Source: Reichenbachiella sp. 5M10
Lineage (GTDB): Bacteria; Bacteroidota; Bacteroidia; Cytophagales; Cyclobacteriaceae
DNA: 64,000 nt
NCBI RefSeq assembly: GCF_002742335.1
Contig: NZ_MDGR01000007.1
Location: 3,042,501 to 3,106,500 of the forward strand
Direction of reading: 5' to 3'
A program made the translations under genes and the position numbers. Each line of letters opens with the position of its first letter. Within the stretch, counting starts at the first letter, position 1. The notes under the pieces are model-generated. The model had not been told where the DNA came from and ran no database searches. It saw only the letters and a list, made by a program, of their open reading frames with translations. Positions 9,050 to 18,454 of this stretch are shown in pieces.

Positions 9050-11485
9050 TTATACTCGCTCCAAAATCAGATCCTCTTGTATACCGGTCGAGCTCCTCGA
9101 AAACACGCCAGAGACATCTTCTGCACCCTTCTCCTCCACATGGATACGAAACTGTCCCAGTAGATCACGCAACTCATGAGCGATCTGTGAGAGCTTCTCT
9201 GAGCGCCTGTTGTAGTCAGTCATCCCTGCAGCTAGTTCTTCGGCAGAACTTGCCACTTGCTCTGTACCCGCGGCGGTTTGCTCTGCGATCACCACGATAC
9301 TCTCGGTGATATTCACGATCTTATTGATATCTGCTTTCTGAAGATGTGAGGCTTCCAAAATGCCTTGAGAAAGAGACAGTGTGTTTGCCGATGAATTCGA
9401 AATGAGTTTAAAAACCTCTTCAGCCTCTTTCGATATTTTTTCTCCCGACTCGACAGACTCTCCCATTTGTGCAATAATGGATGAGGCCGACACAGTATCT
9501 TTTTGCACATCTGACACGAGCACTTCGATTTCCTTGGCAGCATTCTTGGAGTCCTCTGCGAGCTTGCGAATCTCCTCTGCCACGACAGCAAAGCCACGCC
9601 CAGCATCTCCCGCTTGTGCTGCCTCGATCGCGGCATTGAGTGCTAGCAGATTGGTCTGTGACGAGATCTCTGTCATCACCCGAAGCACTCTATTGATCTC
9701 CTTGGATCGCTCTGTCAATATATCCATCGATTGGTTGGCTCCTTGGGTATAGTTGGCAATCTGCGTGATCCCATGGACCATCTCGCGAGCCATCTCAGCT
9801 CCTCGCTGACTGTCGTCAAACCCAGTCTGTGCCGCTTGATTGATCGTCTGTGATCTGGTACCCATTTCTTCGGTAGACCTCAGTACCGCCTCTACGAGCT
9901 GAGACGACTCGTCTACTTTCATTACCTGATCTTGAGCTCCTGCACTCATTTGTGCAGTAGCAGAAGCAATCTCATTGGTGCTATTGGTCATGTCTTCGTT
10001 GGACACGAGCATAGACAGAGCCGAATCGTTGATTACCTCTGCGTGATCAGAGATCTGCTGCAGTAGCTCACCGAGTTTATCCAGAGAGGTATTGAGATTT
10101 TTGGCGAGCACTTCAAACTCCCCCTTGCTCTCCCCCTCGTAGCGCCCTGTAAAATCTCCACTCGCCATATCATTGACGATGCGATTGACTGTCTCAAAAG
10201 GAAAGGTCAGTGACTCCAGCAGCTTGTTGATGGCCTTGCTAAAATCCTCCCATACGCCTAGTTTGTCATCCAAGGATACGCGAGTATTCAGCTCTCCATT
10301 CTTGCCTGCTTGGCGAACGACATGATGTATTTCCAACACGGCACGTTTGAGGTTGGCCTTGAGCTCGATGAGTGAATTTCCGAGTTGATCCTTCTTACCT
10401 AGCACTTCAAGCTGTGTATCCAGCTTCCCTTGTCCGATCTCCAGAGCAAACTGTGTCTTGTGCCTCAGCCCTTCCACTAGCACATTGAGTGCTCCATGTG
10501 CTTTGCCCAACTCATCTCGCGAATTGACATGCGCCAAATTGGGAAAACGTCCATTCGACAACTTGGTCGCGCTATCATTGATGATGTTGATATTTCGGGT
10601 GATTTTAGTGACGTGCTTTGTGAGTATGACGACCCCTATCGCCATGATGATGACCATGAGTACGACCACTGCGTAGATATTCTGCTTGACCTTGCGGTCT
10701 GCCAACTCCCCGACACTCACGATGAGTTCGTCTACAGAGACAGACAAAACGCCCACAATGGTATTGAGTTCTCCTTGGAGCCCGTCCCCCTCATCTAGAC
10801 CGATGACTTGATACATGGCGACAATGTCGTTGAAGTAGCGCTGATAGGTTTGGATGTTTTTCAAAATCTGATCCCGACTCATTGGGTCCTGCTTGCCCAC
10901 CTCCAAGATATGCGCTGAAAGAGTTGTGATCCCGGCATTGAATTTTTTTTGATACTTCAAATCATGTCTCAAAAAGAAGTCCTTTTCGTGCCGACGAAGC
11001 ATCAGCATCAGTGCTTTGTCGTACTCAAAATCCGCATCCTCCACATCATGAATTGCCTGCCGGAGTTGTCCCTCCAGCCCATGGTCTTTGAATCCTCGCT
11101 CGTACATTTGCTTGGCCAACTGAGCGAGGGTTGCCTGATACGCTCGTAGCGACCCAGCAATCGAATCCTGCTTCTCTACAGGAAATATCTGCTGTGCTCT
11201 GAGGCGGCTATTGATCGACAGGAGGCTATCGATAATCTGACGATTGCGATCGAGATATTCGCTACGCCCAGAGGTCAAAAAATCGGGATTCCGAAAATCT
11301 CGTGTGAGAAATTCATGTTCGTACTGCCTAGCCTGGAGCAATCCCAAATGGATCTCTTGGAGACTATCTTTGAGGCCTTCGTATTTGTTGATGTTTTGAA
11401 TGGCGAAATAAGTCCATACGCCAAAAATAAGGGTCAACACATAGGAAATAATAAACTTCCCTGAGAGTCCTTTGAAAAGTTCCAT
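9050..11485 (-). CDS. Methyl-accepting chemotaxis protein with long periplasmic domain and repeated HAMP-like region
   Basis: 811 residues from the ATG at 11485 ([15 protein letters not shown]); the upstream in-frame start would put polar residues before the anchor. A first membrane helix (about 9-28), an all-helical periplasmic sensor of about 240 residues and a second membrane helix (about 269-289) precede a long HAMP or HAMP-like stretch (about 290-480), including [19 protein letters not shown]. The C-terminal signalling coiled coil carries the hairpin tip around [20 protein letters not shown] and [18 protein letters not shown], which docks CheA/CheW. No other che genes are in the window, so it is an orphan receptor here; its ligand is unknown. 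Confidence 0.92.
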   Translation of the reverse strand: MELFKGLSGKFIISYVLTLIFGVWTYFAIQNINKYEGLKDSLQEIHLGLLQARQYEHEFLTRDFRNPDFLTSGRSEYLDRNRQIIDSLLSINSRLRAQQIFPVEKQDSIAGSLRAYQATLAQLAKQMYERGFKDHGLEGQLRQAIHDVEDADFEYDKALMLMLRRHEKDFFLRHDLKYQKKFNAGITTLSAHILEVGKQDPMSRDQILKNIQTYQRYFNDIVAMYQVIGLDEGDGLQGELNTIVGVLSVSVDELIVSVGELADRKVKQNIYAVVVLMVIIMAIGVVILTKHVTKITRNINIINDSATKLSNGRFPNLAHVNSRDELGKAHGALNVLVEGLRHKTQFALEIGQGKLDTQLEVLGKKDQLGNSLIELKANLKRAVLEIHHVVRQAGKNGELNTRVSLDDKLGVWEDFSKAINKLLESLTFPFETVNRIVNDMASGDFTGRYEGESKGEFEVLAKNLNTSLDKLGELLQQISDHAEVINDSALSMLVSNEDMTNSTNEIASATAQMSAGAQDQVMKVDESSQLVEAVLRSTEEMGTRSQTINQAAQTGFDDSQRGAEMAREMVHGITQIANYTQGANQSMDILTERSKEINRVLRVMTEISSQTNLLALNAAIEAAQAGDAGRGFAVVAEEIRKLAEDSKNAAKEIEVLVSDVQKDTVSASSIIAQMGESVESGEKISKEAEEVFKLISNSSANTLSLSQGILEASHLQKADINKIVNITESIVVIAEQTAAGTEQVASSAEELAAGMTDYNRRSEKLSQIAHELRDLLGQFRIHVEEKGAEDVSGVFSRSSTGIQEDLILERV

Positions 11486-11604
11486 AGCTGTCTGTAGTAT
11501 GAGGTATTCTAGTCTTAGGCACAAGATTAGATTGAAAACGCCACACGAGTAATGAGGAGCATGTTAAGTTTCTATGAACAAACCTAAACCACCACGTACA
11601 CCAG

Positions 11605-12135
11605 TCAGAACAAAGAAATCTGATGCAATAGGCTCCCTTCCAGTTCCAATAGGCGCTTTTTGGCTGGCAAGCCACCGGCATAGCCCGTCAAAGACCCGTC
11701 GCTACCTATGATGCGATGACAAGGCACAACGATCGATAGGGCATTGGCCCCATTGGCAGATGCCACAGCACGAATGGCTCCTTCGTTGTTGAGACTCTGT
11801 GCCAAAGCCAAGTAACTTTTGGTCTGACCATAAGGCACTTGCATCAAATGCCCCCATACCTCCTTTTGAAAATCAGACCCCACTAAACGTAGGGACAAGT
11901 CAAATTCCCGCCGTTCTCCTACAAAATACTCCTGAAGTTGCTGGATACAAGCTTGGACAGTTGTACTGTCCTTCTCCACCATCACGGCATCAAGAGCAGA
12001 CCATATCCTCTTGTCTACCGCTTCGCGCTGCTTGCGGTAGCGCCAGTCACAGAGACATATCTCTCCACCGTATGAGCCGATGATGAGTTCTCCCACGGGA
12101 CTTTTGTAGTACTGGTAGTCGATGGTATCTGCCAT
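11605..12135 (-). CDS. ogt: Methylated-DNA--protein-cysteine methyltransferase
   Basis: 176 residues, full length. It repairs O6-alkylguanine by moving the alkyl group to its own cysteine (suicide reaction). The active-site motif is VVPCHRII with Cys near residue 138; the DNA-binding helix-turn-helix is around VPYGQTKSYLALAQ, and the arginine/asparagine segment RAVASANGANALSI is intact. The N-terminal Ada/Ogt-like domain spans about residues 5-85. It starts 4 bases after the Anbu gene stop, so it is the last gene of the Anbu operon. No Ada-type regulator domain is attached. Confidence 0.95.
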   Translation of the reverse strand: MADTIDYQYYKSPVGELIIGSYGGEICLCDWRYRKQREAVDKRIWSALDAVMVEKDSTTVQACIQQLQEYFVGERREFDLSLRLVGSDFQKEVWGHLMQVPYGQTKSYLALAQSLNNEGAIRAVASANGANALSIVVPCHRIIGSDGSLTGYAGGLPAKKRLLELEGSLLHQISLF

Positions 12136-12139
12136 GAAC

Positions 12140-12853
12140 CTACAAGGTCTCTTTGATCCAATCCTCTGGCACCTGCTTGATGGCTTGAGTCAATTGCTCC
12201 CCCCAAAACTCCGACACGGCATGCATGTCTGTGAGTTCGTAGCGATGATGCTTGATGTCGAAACTGTCGTGCTCGTACTTGAGCACGTCGATCGGAAAAT
12301 CCACGTCATTGGCACTCACGCGGGTAGAATCAAACGACAAGAAGCCTGTCTTCAAGGCAAACTGCAGGGTAGAATCCTTGGTCAACGTCCGACTCAAAAT
12401 CGGCTTGCCATAGCCCGAGTTGCCAATGATGATGAAGGGCGAACCCTCACCCACTTCGATCCAATTGCCCTCCGGGTAAATCAAAAACAACCTGTGCTCC
12501 GAATCACCAGACAACTGACCTCCTATGATAGCATGCAGATTGAACTGCAACCCCGAATCCATGAGTGACTTTTTGTCCTCCTTTGCGACTTTTTTGATTT
12601 GATTGCCCAGTGCATTGGCGACCTCATACATTTTCTTGAAATCATTCTTTTCCCCTTCGATCACCTCTCTGAAATACACGAGTGCTTTGTCCCGCACAGA
12701 ACGCAAACCAGAAGTCATCACGAAAAGTGCTTGTTTGTCTTTGCAATAGCTGTAGTACTTCTTACCAATGGTCGTCTCTGACCCTGAGGTCAATCGGGTA
12801 TCCGAGATAGCCAGCAGTCCTTGTTTGACTTTGATTCCTAAGCAGTAGGTCAT
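12140..12853 (-). CDS. Anbu-type proteasome-like peptidase (ancestral beta subunit, COG3484)
   Basis: 237 residues. It begins MTYCLGIKV, so removal of Met would expose Thr as the N-terminal nucleophile, as in proteasome beta subunits and HslV. SDTRLTSG (Asp18) is the conserved strand after the nucleophile, and Lys31/Lys32 are candidates for the catalytic lysine. The length is typical of Anbu. It is third from last in a tight operon with circularly permuted ATP-grasp, alpha-E and transglutaminase genes, the diagnostic Anbu neighbourhood. Anbu forms self-compartmentalised or open-ring assemblies; its natural substrate, and even robust peptidase activity, are not settled. Confidence 0.9.
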   Translation of the reverse strand: MTYCLGIKVKQGLLAISDTRLTSGSETTIGKKYYSYCKDKQALFVMTSGLRSVRDKALVYFREVIEGEKNDFKKMYEVANALGNQIKKVAKEDKKSLMDSGLQFNLHAIIGGQLSGDSEHRLFLIYPEGNWIEVGEGSPFIIIGNSGYGKPILSRTLTKDSTLQFALKTGFLSFDSTRVSANDVDFPIDVLKYEHDSFDIKHHRYELTDMHAVSEFWGEQLTQAIKQVPEDWIKETL

Positions 12854-12859
12854 GTGCGT

Positions 12860-13708
12860 TTACTGTTGTTGGGTTACTTGTACGGTATAGGAGGTAAAAT
12901 TATCACCTTGAGTGCTCAAAACCCCACGAATCGGTGAACAATCTTCATAATCCACCCCGTGACACACTTTGATATAATGGCTATCTCTCAACAGGTTGTT
13001 TGTAGGGTCATAACCCTGCCAACCAACCCCTGGGATCAATGCCTCTACCCAAGCGTGCATCATAGCGCTCCCGATGTGTCCCTCCCCTTGGTTGAGATAT
13101 CCTGACACATAGCGCGCCGGAATGCCATTGGCCCGACAGGTCGCGATGAAAAGCTGTGCGAAATCTTGGCATACACCTGCCCGAGTCTCCAGCGTAGAAC
13201 TCGGTGTGCTCAATAGGCTATTCACTCCCTCATAAAAGCTAAAGTTTTCAAAAATATATCGATTGATTTGATTCAAAAAATCACTACAGCTCTGACCTGA
13301 AGCCTGATGCATCAATACGGGTAATTGCTCACGAATGATAGATGTCGTCCGTGTAGGCGCCAAAAAAGCATGATGATCTATCTTAAACCCTATGGAGTTC
13401 AAAAGCTCATTTTCTTGAACATTGGGCTCCTCCGCCTGCTCATAGGGATTGATCTCTGCCACTTCCACTTGGCAATCTACCTGCAGCGAAAGTGCCGTAA
13501 ACTCACCACTCGCACGAATCATCAACTGGTCAAACCCGTGCAAATTAGGTTGCAAGTAATGCCCTTCTCCAATGTTGTTTTGAACGGTGAACGACACGAA
13601 TGATTGGTATTCGTCTGCTGCTGGCAACACGAGCAACGCAAACAACGCTTCGTTGACAGGGTACTCATACGAATTCTGAGTTTGATAACTGACCTGATAC
13701 GTCGGCAT
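12860..13708 (-). CDS. Transglutaminase-like cysteine peptidase of the Anbu operon (COG1305)
   Basis: 282 residues. An N-terminal beta-rich domain (about 1-100) is followed by a transglutaminase-like core with the expected triad: Cys in TRAGVCQDFAQLFIATCRAN, His in AMMHAWVEALIPG and Asp in GWQGYDPTNN. The catalytic set looks intact, so hydrolase or amide-transfer activity is plausible. There is no signal peptide, so it probably acts in the cytoplasm with Anbu. It starts 2 bases after the alpha-E gene and ends 6 bases before Anbu. The substrate is unknown; a role in making or removing a peptide or amine tag has been proposed for the cluster, but that is inference. Confidence 0.9.
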   Translation of the reverse strand: MPTYQVSYQTQNSYEYPVNEALFALLVLPAADEYQSFVSFTVQNNIGEGHYLQPNLHGFDQLMIRASGEFTALSLQVDCQVEVAEINPYEQAEEPNVQENELLNSIGFKIDHHAFLAPTRTTSIIREQLPVLMHQASGQSCSDFLNQINRYIFENFSFYEGVNSLLSTPSSTLETRAGVCQDFAQLFIATCRANGIPARYVSGYLNQGEGHIGSAMMHAWVEALIPGVGWQGYDPTNNLLRDSHYIKVCHGVDYEDCSPIRGVLSTQGDNFTSYTVQVTQQQ

Positions 13709-13710
13709 AT

Positions 13711-14646
13711 TTAGTAATTCAAGTATTCTTTGCTCAGCAAATTATTCAATTGGTTCAAGTAAGTCAGCGTATCTCCCAAAAATGCCAATGGGTCGTCTTC
13801 TATCTCTTCTACCGTACAGTATTTCAGAAATTCACTCTTACGCCCTATACTCCATTCGATGCTATTTTTCTCGGTGTTTTTTCTCACCCCTACCTGCAGC
13901 AGGTATTGCTGCAACTCACTGATATTGTATGCAATGGATCGTGGAAAACGCTCATTGAGCACCATAAATTCCAGTACCTGCTTCTCCTGCGGCAAAATCG
14001 AGTATTCGCGATGATACATATCCAAACCCTCCGCCGATTTGAGCAAAGACCCCAATTGAAAACTTGCCACAGAGTGGTTTTCTTTACTCTCTTCCAACTC
14101 ATTGATGTCGTTGAACTTGCTGATTAGTATCCGAGTCACCTGTATTGCACGCTCGAGGTGCAGTCCCATCTTGATGAAAGCCCACACTTCATCATGGAGC
14201 ATAGTCGACTCGACACGGTACTTGATGATTGCACAGTTCTCTATTGTAGTATTCGTAAAATCGTACAACCCCTTTGTTTTGTAAAAGTCCTCAGGGTAAT
14301 CATGGATAAATCGATAAAATTTATTCATCGCATTCCACACATCCGTGGATATCAAATCACGGGCTCCACGAGCGTTCTCTCTGGCAAAATGCATACATGA
14401 CTTGATCGATGCGCTATTGCCCTCATCCATCGCAACCGCCACCAAAATATCCTCCTCAAACGCATACTCGCTAGATTCGTCCAGCCCCACCATATTGATG
14501 ATGCTTTTCAAGGCCAACTCTCGTTGCAAATCAGAAGTGGTATCCAATGCCGAAAAATATTGCACATTGAGATAGCGACTCAGATGCTCAGAGCGCTCTA
14601 TATACCTACCAAACCAATACAAATTATCCGCTACTCTCGCCAACAT
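13711..14646 (-). CDS. Alpha-E domain protein of the Anbu operon (COG2307)
   Basis: 311 residues, all alpha-helical. The N-terminus MLARVADNLYWFGRYIERSE is the family signature, with RVADNLYW and RYIERSEHLSR. Further marks are the ARENARGARDLIS segment near residue 90 and FPRSIAYNISELQQYL near residue 225. Alpha-E proteins almost always occur beside the circularly permuted ATP-grasp protein, sometimes fused to it, and are thought to work with it. No catalytic residues are known. It overlaps nothing, but the transglutaminase gene follows after 2 bases; 106 bases separate it from the ATP-grasp gene upstream. Confidence 0.92.
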   Translation of the reverse strand: MLARVADNLYWFGRYIERSEHLSRYLNVQYFSALDTTSDLQRELALKSIINMVGLDESSEYAFEEDILVAVAMDEGNSASIKSCMHFARENARGARDLISTDVWNAMNKFYRFIHDYPEDFYKTKGLYDFTNTTIENCAIIKYRVESTMLHDEVWAFIKMGLHLERAIQVTRILISKFNDINELEESKENHSVASFQLGSLLKSAEGLDMYHREYSILPQEKQVLEFMVLNERFPRSIAYNISELQQYLLQVGVRKNTEKNSIEWSIGRKSEFLKYCTVEEIEDDPLAFLGDTLTYLNQLNNLLSKEYLNY

Positions 14647-14752
14647 ATTCTCTTAGATTTTGACCTGAAACGAGTGTCTCAGGAGTTACACTTTATTGAT
14701 TGAATCACGACTATCTGGAGCATCTGACCCCTGTGATCACTCCAGTCGGTGG

Positions 14753-16210
14753 TCACACATCAGCTACCCATGTATCCTTGGCTCCTCCACCTTGCGACGA
14801 ATTGACAATCAGACTACCTCTCTTGAGTGCTACGCGTGTCAGCCCCCCTTTGAGCACAAACTCATAGTCCTTGCCTAGCAAGGTAAAAGCTCGTAAGTCC
14901 ACGTGCCGGGGCTCGAACTGATTGGTCTCATCGATGTAGGTAGAGTGTGACGATAGACTCATGATAGGCTGAGCAACATACTCCCGAGGATCATCCTTGA
15001 TCTTGGCCCGCATCTCCTCGCACTCGGCCTTGGTCGCAGCACTCCCTACGAATATCCCATAGCCTCCACTCTGGTCGACAGGCTTCACGACGAGTTCTTC
15101 GATGTGCTGCAGTACATGATCCATCTCCACAGGGTTTTCACACTGATAGGTGTGTACATTTTGCAGGATTGGATCTTGATCCAAATAATACTTAACAATT
15201 TGTGGCATATAGGAATAGACCGCTTTGTCATCCGATGCACCTGTACCAGGGGCATTGATCAGACTGACATTGCCTTGGCGGTAGACATCCATCAACCCAG
15301 GCACTCCGAGCATAGAATCCGGATTGAACACCAACGGATCCAAAAATTCGTCATCAATGCGCCGATAGAGCACATCCAATTTCTTTCGCCCATAGATCGT
15401 CTTCATATAGAGAAATCCATGATCCACAAACAAATCCCGACCTTCGACCAACTCCATTCCCATGCTCTGAGCCAGAAAACTATGCTCATAGTACGCCGAA
15501 TTGTAAATCCCTGGAGTGAGCACCGCACACCGTGCAGCATCTACGCCTTCAGGTGCTACCGAATGCATACAAGTTGCTAAGGCGGCTGGATAGTCAAATA
15601 CCGTCCCGACCTTCAATTGCTTGAAAAGTACTGAAAGTGACTTTTTCAGAGCATCTCGATTGCTCAGCACATAACTCACCCCAGACGGACAACGCACATT
15701 GTCTTCCAACACATAAAAATTATCATCACTATGCTTGATCAGATCGGTCCCAGAGATATGATTGTACACCCCTCCTGGAGGCTCAAAGCCCACCATGTAT
15801 TTGTTGTAATTGACCGAAGAAAATATCAATTCTGCAGGAACGACTTTATCCTTGAGTATTTTCTTTTCGTTGTAAATGTCTTTGAGAAATAAATTGATGG
15901 CAACATTTCGTTGGATCAAGCCCTCTTCCAATCGTGCCCATTCGGTACTCGTGATGATACGTGGCATCAAATCGAACGGAAAGATCCTCTCCGTTCCTTT
16001 CGGGTTATCCGCATAAGTAGCAAAGGTGATCCCTTGCAGCAAAAAGGATAATTTGGTCGCTTCATTGACTCGCTTAAAATCCTCGGCACCATATCTATTG
16101 AAATGATCGAAAACTCGCTCGTAAGGTTTCTTGATTACTCCACCATGATCAAACACCTCATCCAAGAGTCGATCGTTGACCGCATACGATTCTAATATTT
16201 TCCCATTCAT
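14753..16210 (-). CDS. Circularly permuted type 2 ATP-grasp protein of the Anbu operon (COG2308)
   Basis: 485 residues, full length. Family signs in order: GITFATYADNPKGTERIFPFD near residue 65, a segment EDNVRCPSGVSYVLSNR near residue 170, YRRIDDEFLDPLVFNPDS near 280, INAPGTGASDDKAVYSYMP near 320, VVKPVDQSGGYGIFVG near 390 (the ATP-grasp nucleotide-binding loop) and the C-terminal SLIVNSSQGGGAKDTWV. Such enzymes would ligate a carboxylate to an amine using ATP; the product is unknown. It is the promoter-proximal gene of the operon. The ATG at 16210 follows a -7 box and an unusual cluster of ATGAC half-sites. Confidence 0.92.
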   Translation of the reverse strand: MNGKILESYAVNDRLLDEVFDHGGVIKKPYERVFDHFNRYGAEDFKRVNEATKLSFLLQGITFATYADNPKGTERIFPFDLMPRIITSTEWARLEEGLIQRNVAINLFLKDIYNEKKILKDKVVPAELIFSSVNYNKYMVGFEPPGGVYNHISGTDLIKHSDDNFYVLEDNVRCPSGVSYVLSNRDALKKSLSVLFKQLKVGTVFDYPAALATCMHSVAPEGVDAARCAVLTPGIYNSAYYEHSFLAQSMGMELVEGRDLFVDHGFLYMKTIYGRKKLDVLYRRIDDEFLDPLVFNPDSMLGVPGLMDVYRQGNVSLINAPGTGASDDKAVYSYMPQIVKYYLDQDPILQNVHTYQCENPVEMDHVLQHIEELVVKPVDQSGGYGIFVGSAATKAECEEMRAKIKDDPREYVAQPIMSLSSHSTYIDETNQFEPRHVDLRAFTLLGKDYEFVLKGGLTRVALKRGSLIVNSSQGGGAKDTWVADV

Positions 16211-16254
16211 GTCTGTCGGTTTTTTTCTACTACCACACCCATCAGGGTGTCAGA

Positions 16255-16262
16255 CAAAAATA
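16255..16262 (-). promoter_or_regulatory. Candidate -7 box for the Anbu operon
   Basis: On the minus strand this reads TATTTTTG, matching TAnnTTTG, 45-52 bases before the ATP-grasp start. No -33 element at standard spacing is clear, which would fit an activator-dependent promoter. Confidence 0.4.
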
Positions 16263-16268
16263 GGATTC

Positions 16269-16325
16269 ATGACAATCAATTATTATGACATATGACGCGG
16301 GTCATTCACTCTTTAGTCATGTCAT
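16269..16325. promoter_or_regulatory. Cluster of six ATGAC/GTCAT half-sites upstream of the Anbu operon
   Basis: ATGAC occurs at 16269, 16285 and 16292, and its complement GTCAT at 16301, 16316 and 16321: three in one orientation followed by three in the other. Nested dyads include TTATGACAT (16283-16291) with ATGTCATAA (16319-16327), and ATGAC-GCGG-GTCAT (16292-16305). It lies immediately upstream of the -7 box, where a regulator would bind. The identity of the regulator is unknown. Confidence 0.5.
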
Positions 16326-16373
16326 AAACTGCAATACAGCATACCTGTCATCAAGCAGGGAGCTTTGTCTACC

Positions 16374-16961
16374 TTACCGGTTCGTTACAAAATAGCTCTC
16401 TGACCCGCCAAATTTCGTATTGTAATAATCAAAGGCCTTAGTCAAATCCGAACGGTTCTTCAAATCAATCCCTTTCTCCTTGATAAAATCTGACATTTCA
16501 TTTTCGTGATGCTCTGCAAATAATCCCATAAACTCCTTTTTGCTTTGCGCCAAGGAGTGAATCACTCCGTCCATCAATACATAGTATGGGGCATACTCCA
16601 ACTCGTCGTACTTGCTAAACTTGAGTCCTTCTCGGTAGAGCAACACAATCTTGCCATCCGATAGTACCTCAAAGAAAAAATTTTGCTCATTCATGCCAAA
16701 CGTTCCCGAGACATACTTTTCAGTCATACCAGTCTCAGGATTGATCACAGCGACCTTTGTTACTTTATCTGCCGTCCAGTTGTAGATATGTCGGCCCGTC
16801 CGAATCATCAAATCATTTCCATCCACATTGATCGTGACATCTCCATAAATCACCTCATCGGGCGTCACAATGAACCCCGATTCATTGTGAGGGTCCCCCT
16901 GAGCACAAATCCCGATGGACAACAACAACGCACAAGCACTACAAACTATTTTTCTCTTCAT
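16374..16961 (-). CDS. Exported protein of unknown function
   Basis: 195 residues from the ATG at 16961, chosen because it begins a signal peptide (MKRKIVCSACALLLSIGICA, cleavage after the Ala before QGD). An in-frame ATG eight codons earlier is possible. The mature part has a beta-rich segment: GFIVTPDEVIYGDVTINVDG, RTGRHIYNWTADKVTKV and a FFFEVLSDGKIVLLYREG strand pair. The C-terminal 70 residues are charged and helical. I do not recognise the family. It is divergent from nothing and stands alone on the minus strand, 163 bases upstream of the Anbu operon start. Confidence 0.6.
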   Translation of the reverse strand: MKRKIVCSACALLLSIGICAQGDPHNESGFIVTPDEVIYGDVTINVDGNDLMIRTGRHIYNWTADKVTKVAVINPETGMTEKYVSGTFGMNEQNFFFEVLSDGKIVLLYREGLKFSKYDELEYAPYYVLMDGVIHSLAQSKKEFMGLFAEHHENEMSDFIKEKGIDLKNRSDLTKAFDYYNTKFGGSESYFVTNR

Positions 16962-17170
16962 GGCAGCTGATTCAATCTGATTCACATCAGACGTGTTTTT
17001 GAATGTAGAAGATCAATCACTCGCAGAGCATATTGATTCTTTATTCTACCCACAAAGCAAACATTCTTGACTCATTCGGCAAGCCCCAATCCAGGACCTT
17101 AATCAAAGCATAACTTCTGCCAACAATTCTTGAGAATAAAAGCACAAAAGAATAACTATCCCTTAATACA

Positions 17171-17509
17171 TCAACCGATACGTTGGCCATTGCTCACTGA
17201 CCTCTCAGGCTGAACAATCGTGACACTCCCTTCTTCTCCTATTGCGCCGAGCAGGAGACACTCACTCATCATGTTGGCGATCTGCTTGGGAGGGAAATTG
17301 ACCACTGCCAACACCTGTCTGCCTATCAAATCCTCTGGTGCATACAGCTTAGTCACTTGGGCAGAGGTCTTGCGCTGACCGAGTTCTCCAAAATCAAGCA
17401 CCAATTGATAGGCAGGGTTCCTCGCTTCTTCAAATACACGAGCCTTCAGTACCGTCCCCACTCTGATGTCCACTTTTTGAAACTCAGACCATGTTATATG
17501 ATTTTCCAT
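17171..17509 (-). CDS. CsaA-like tRNA-binding domain protein
   Basis: 112 residues, a single tRNA-binding OB-fold domain: WSEFQKVDIRVGTVLKARVF at the N-terminus, YQLVLDFGELGQRKTSAQVT in the middle, then VNFPPKQIANMMSECLLLGA and a final VTIVQPERSVSNGQRIG. The set matches CsaA, which acts as a dimer with protein-export chaperone activity in Bacillus and binds tRNA; the same fold occurs at the ends of MetRS and PheRS. Length and motifs are complete. It stands alone, divergent from tpx. Confidence 0.9.
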   Translation of the reverse strand: MENHITWSEFQKVDIRVGTVLKARVFEEARNPAYQLVLDFGELGQRKTSAQVTKLYAPEDLIGRQVLAVVNFPPKQIANMMSECLLLGAIGEEGSVTIVQPERSVSNGQRIG

Positions 17510-17752
17510 AGCCCAAAACTAAACCACTCTCCACTAAGACCAAAGGAGCATAAAACATACTCTACTAGGCCTGCAAATCAAAAACTAAACCTTCCTAAAA
17601 GGAATCGTCATGGCGCTATTCAAAGTCACGTTAGTGCTCTGTTTCATTCCCTATTGAAACCAGCCAAAAAAACTCTAAACATCCCAAACCAATTTTCAAC
17701 AATCGAGTATCCATATGTAGTATATTTACTATTTATCAATCAATACTACATC

Positions 17753-18253
17753 ATGTCAACAATTACATTAAAAGGAAACGAAATCCATACCTCAAGTGAA
17801 TTGCCCACAGTAGGCAGTCAAGCTCCAGATTTCAACTTGGTCAAAAGTGACCTCTCTGGCGTCAGTTTGGCAGAGTTTGCAGGGTCCAAATTGATCCTCA
17901 ACATCTTCCCGAGCGTGGATACTGGCACATGCGCAGCTTCTGTTCGCAAGTTCAATCAGGAGGCTTCCAAACTCGACAACACCAAAGTCCTTTGCGTCTC
18001 TAGAGATCTACCATTTGCCCTGGGACGCTTTTGTGGTGCTGAAGGCATAGAAAACGTCACCACTGCTTCGGACTTTGTCGACGGTAGCTTTGGCCAAAAC
18101 TATGGACTAGACATCATCGATGGTCCTTTGAGAGGTCTACATTCGCGGTGCATCATCGTACTGGATGAGAAAGGCACAGTACTCTACACCGAGCAAGTCG
18201 CTGAAACTGTAGACGAGCCAAACTATGACGCAGCTATGGCTGCATTGGCTTAA
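17753..18253 (+). CDS. tpx: Thiol peroxidase
   Basis: 166 residues from the ATG at 17753; a much longer frame upstream is open but antisense to the CsaA-like gene and not coding-like. The protein has the Tpx pattern: ITLKGNEIHT, the peroxidatic Cys in VDTGTCAASVRKFN near residue 61, and the resolving Cys in LGRFCGAEGIENV near residue 96. It reduces hydrogen peroxide and alkyl peroxides with thioredoxin, in the cytoplasm here since no signal peptide is present. A 12-bp inverted repeat follows the gene. Confidence 0.95.
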   Translation: MSTITLKGNEIHTSSELPTVGSQAPDFNLVKSDLSGVSLAEFAGSKLILNIFPSVDTGTCAASVRKFNQEASKLDNTKVLCVSRDLPFALGRFCGAEGIENVTTASDFVDGSFGQNYGLDIIDGPLRGLHSRCIIVLDEKGTVLYTEQVAETVDEPNYDAAMAALA

Positions 18254-18315
18254 AAAACTATAGCCAATATCTCTTAACATTAGACTTTGAGAAATCAAAA
18301 AAAGTATTAGTTTGC

Positions 18316-18357
18316 CAATCGAAACCTCTACCATTCATTTGTTTAAGGTTTCGATTG
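18316..18357. terminator. 12-bp inverted repeat between tpx and the WG-repeat gene
   Basis: CAATCGAAACCT (18316-18327) pairs perfectly with AGGTTTCGATTG (18346-18357) around 18 bases. It lies between convergent genes, 63 bases after the tpx stop. There is no T run on either side, so it may be a bidirectional transcript end or RNA-stabilising hairpin instead of a classic terminator. Confidence 0.45.
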
Positions 18358-18454
18358 TAATGTAGAAGATACATTGAACATGAATGTGTTCTCGCGAGAT
18401 CTTTACCACTTGCAACCAGCTGCATTTATTTAGAGGAAAGAAAGTGAGCGTGGG

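Noticed and set aside
17357-17752. N-terminal extension of 132 residues on tpx
   Set aside because: The extension is antisense to the CsaA-like gene and then AT-rich; Tpx families start at the ATG at 17753.
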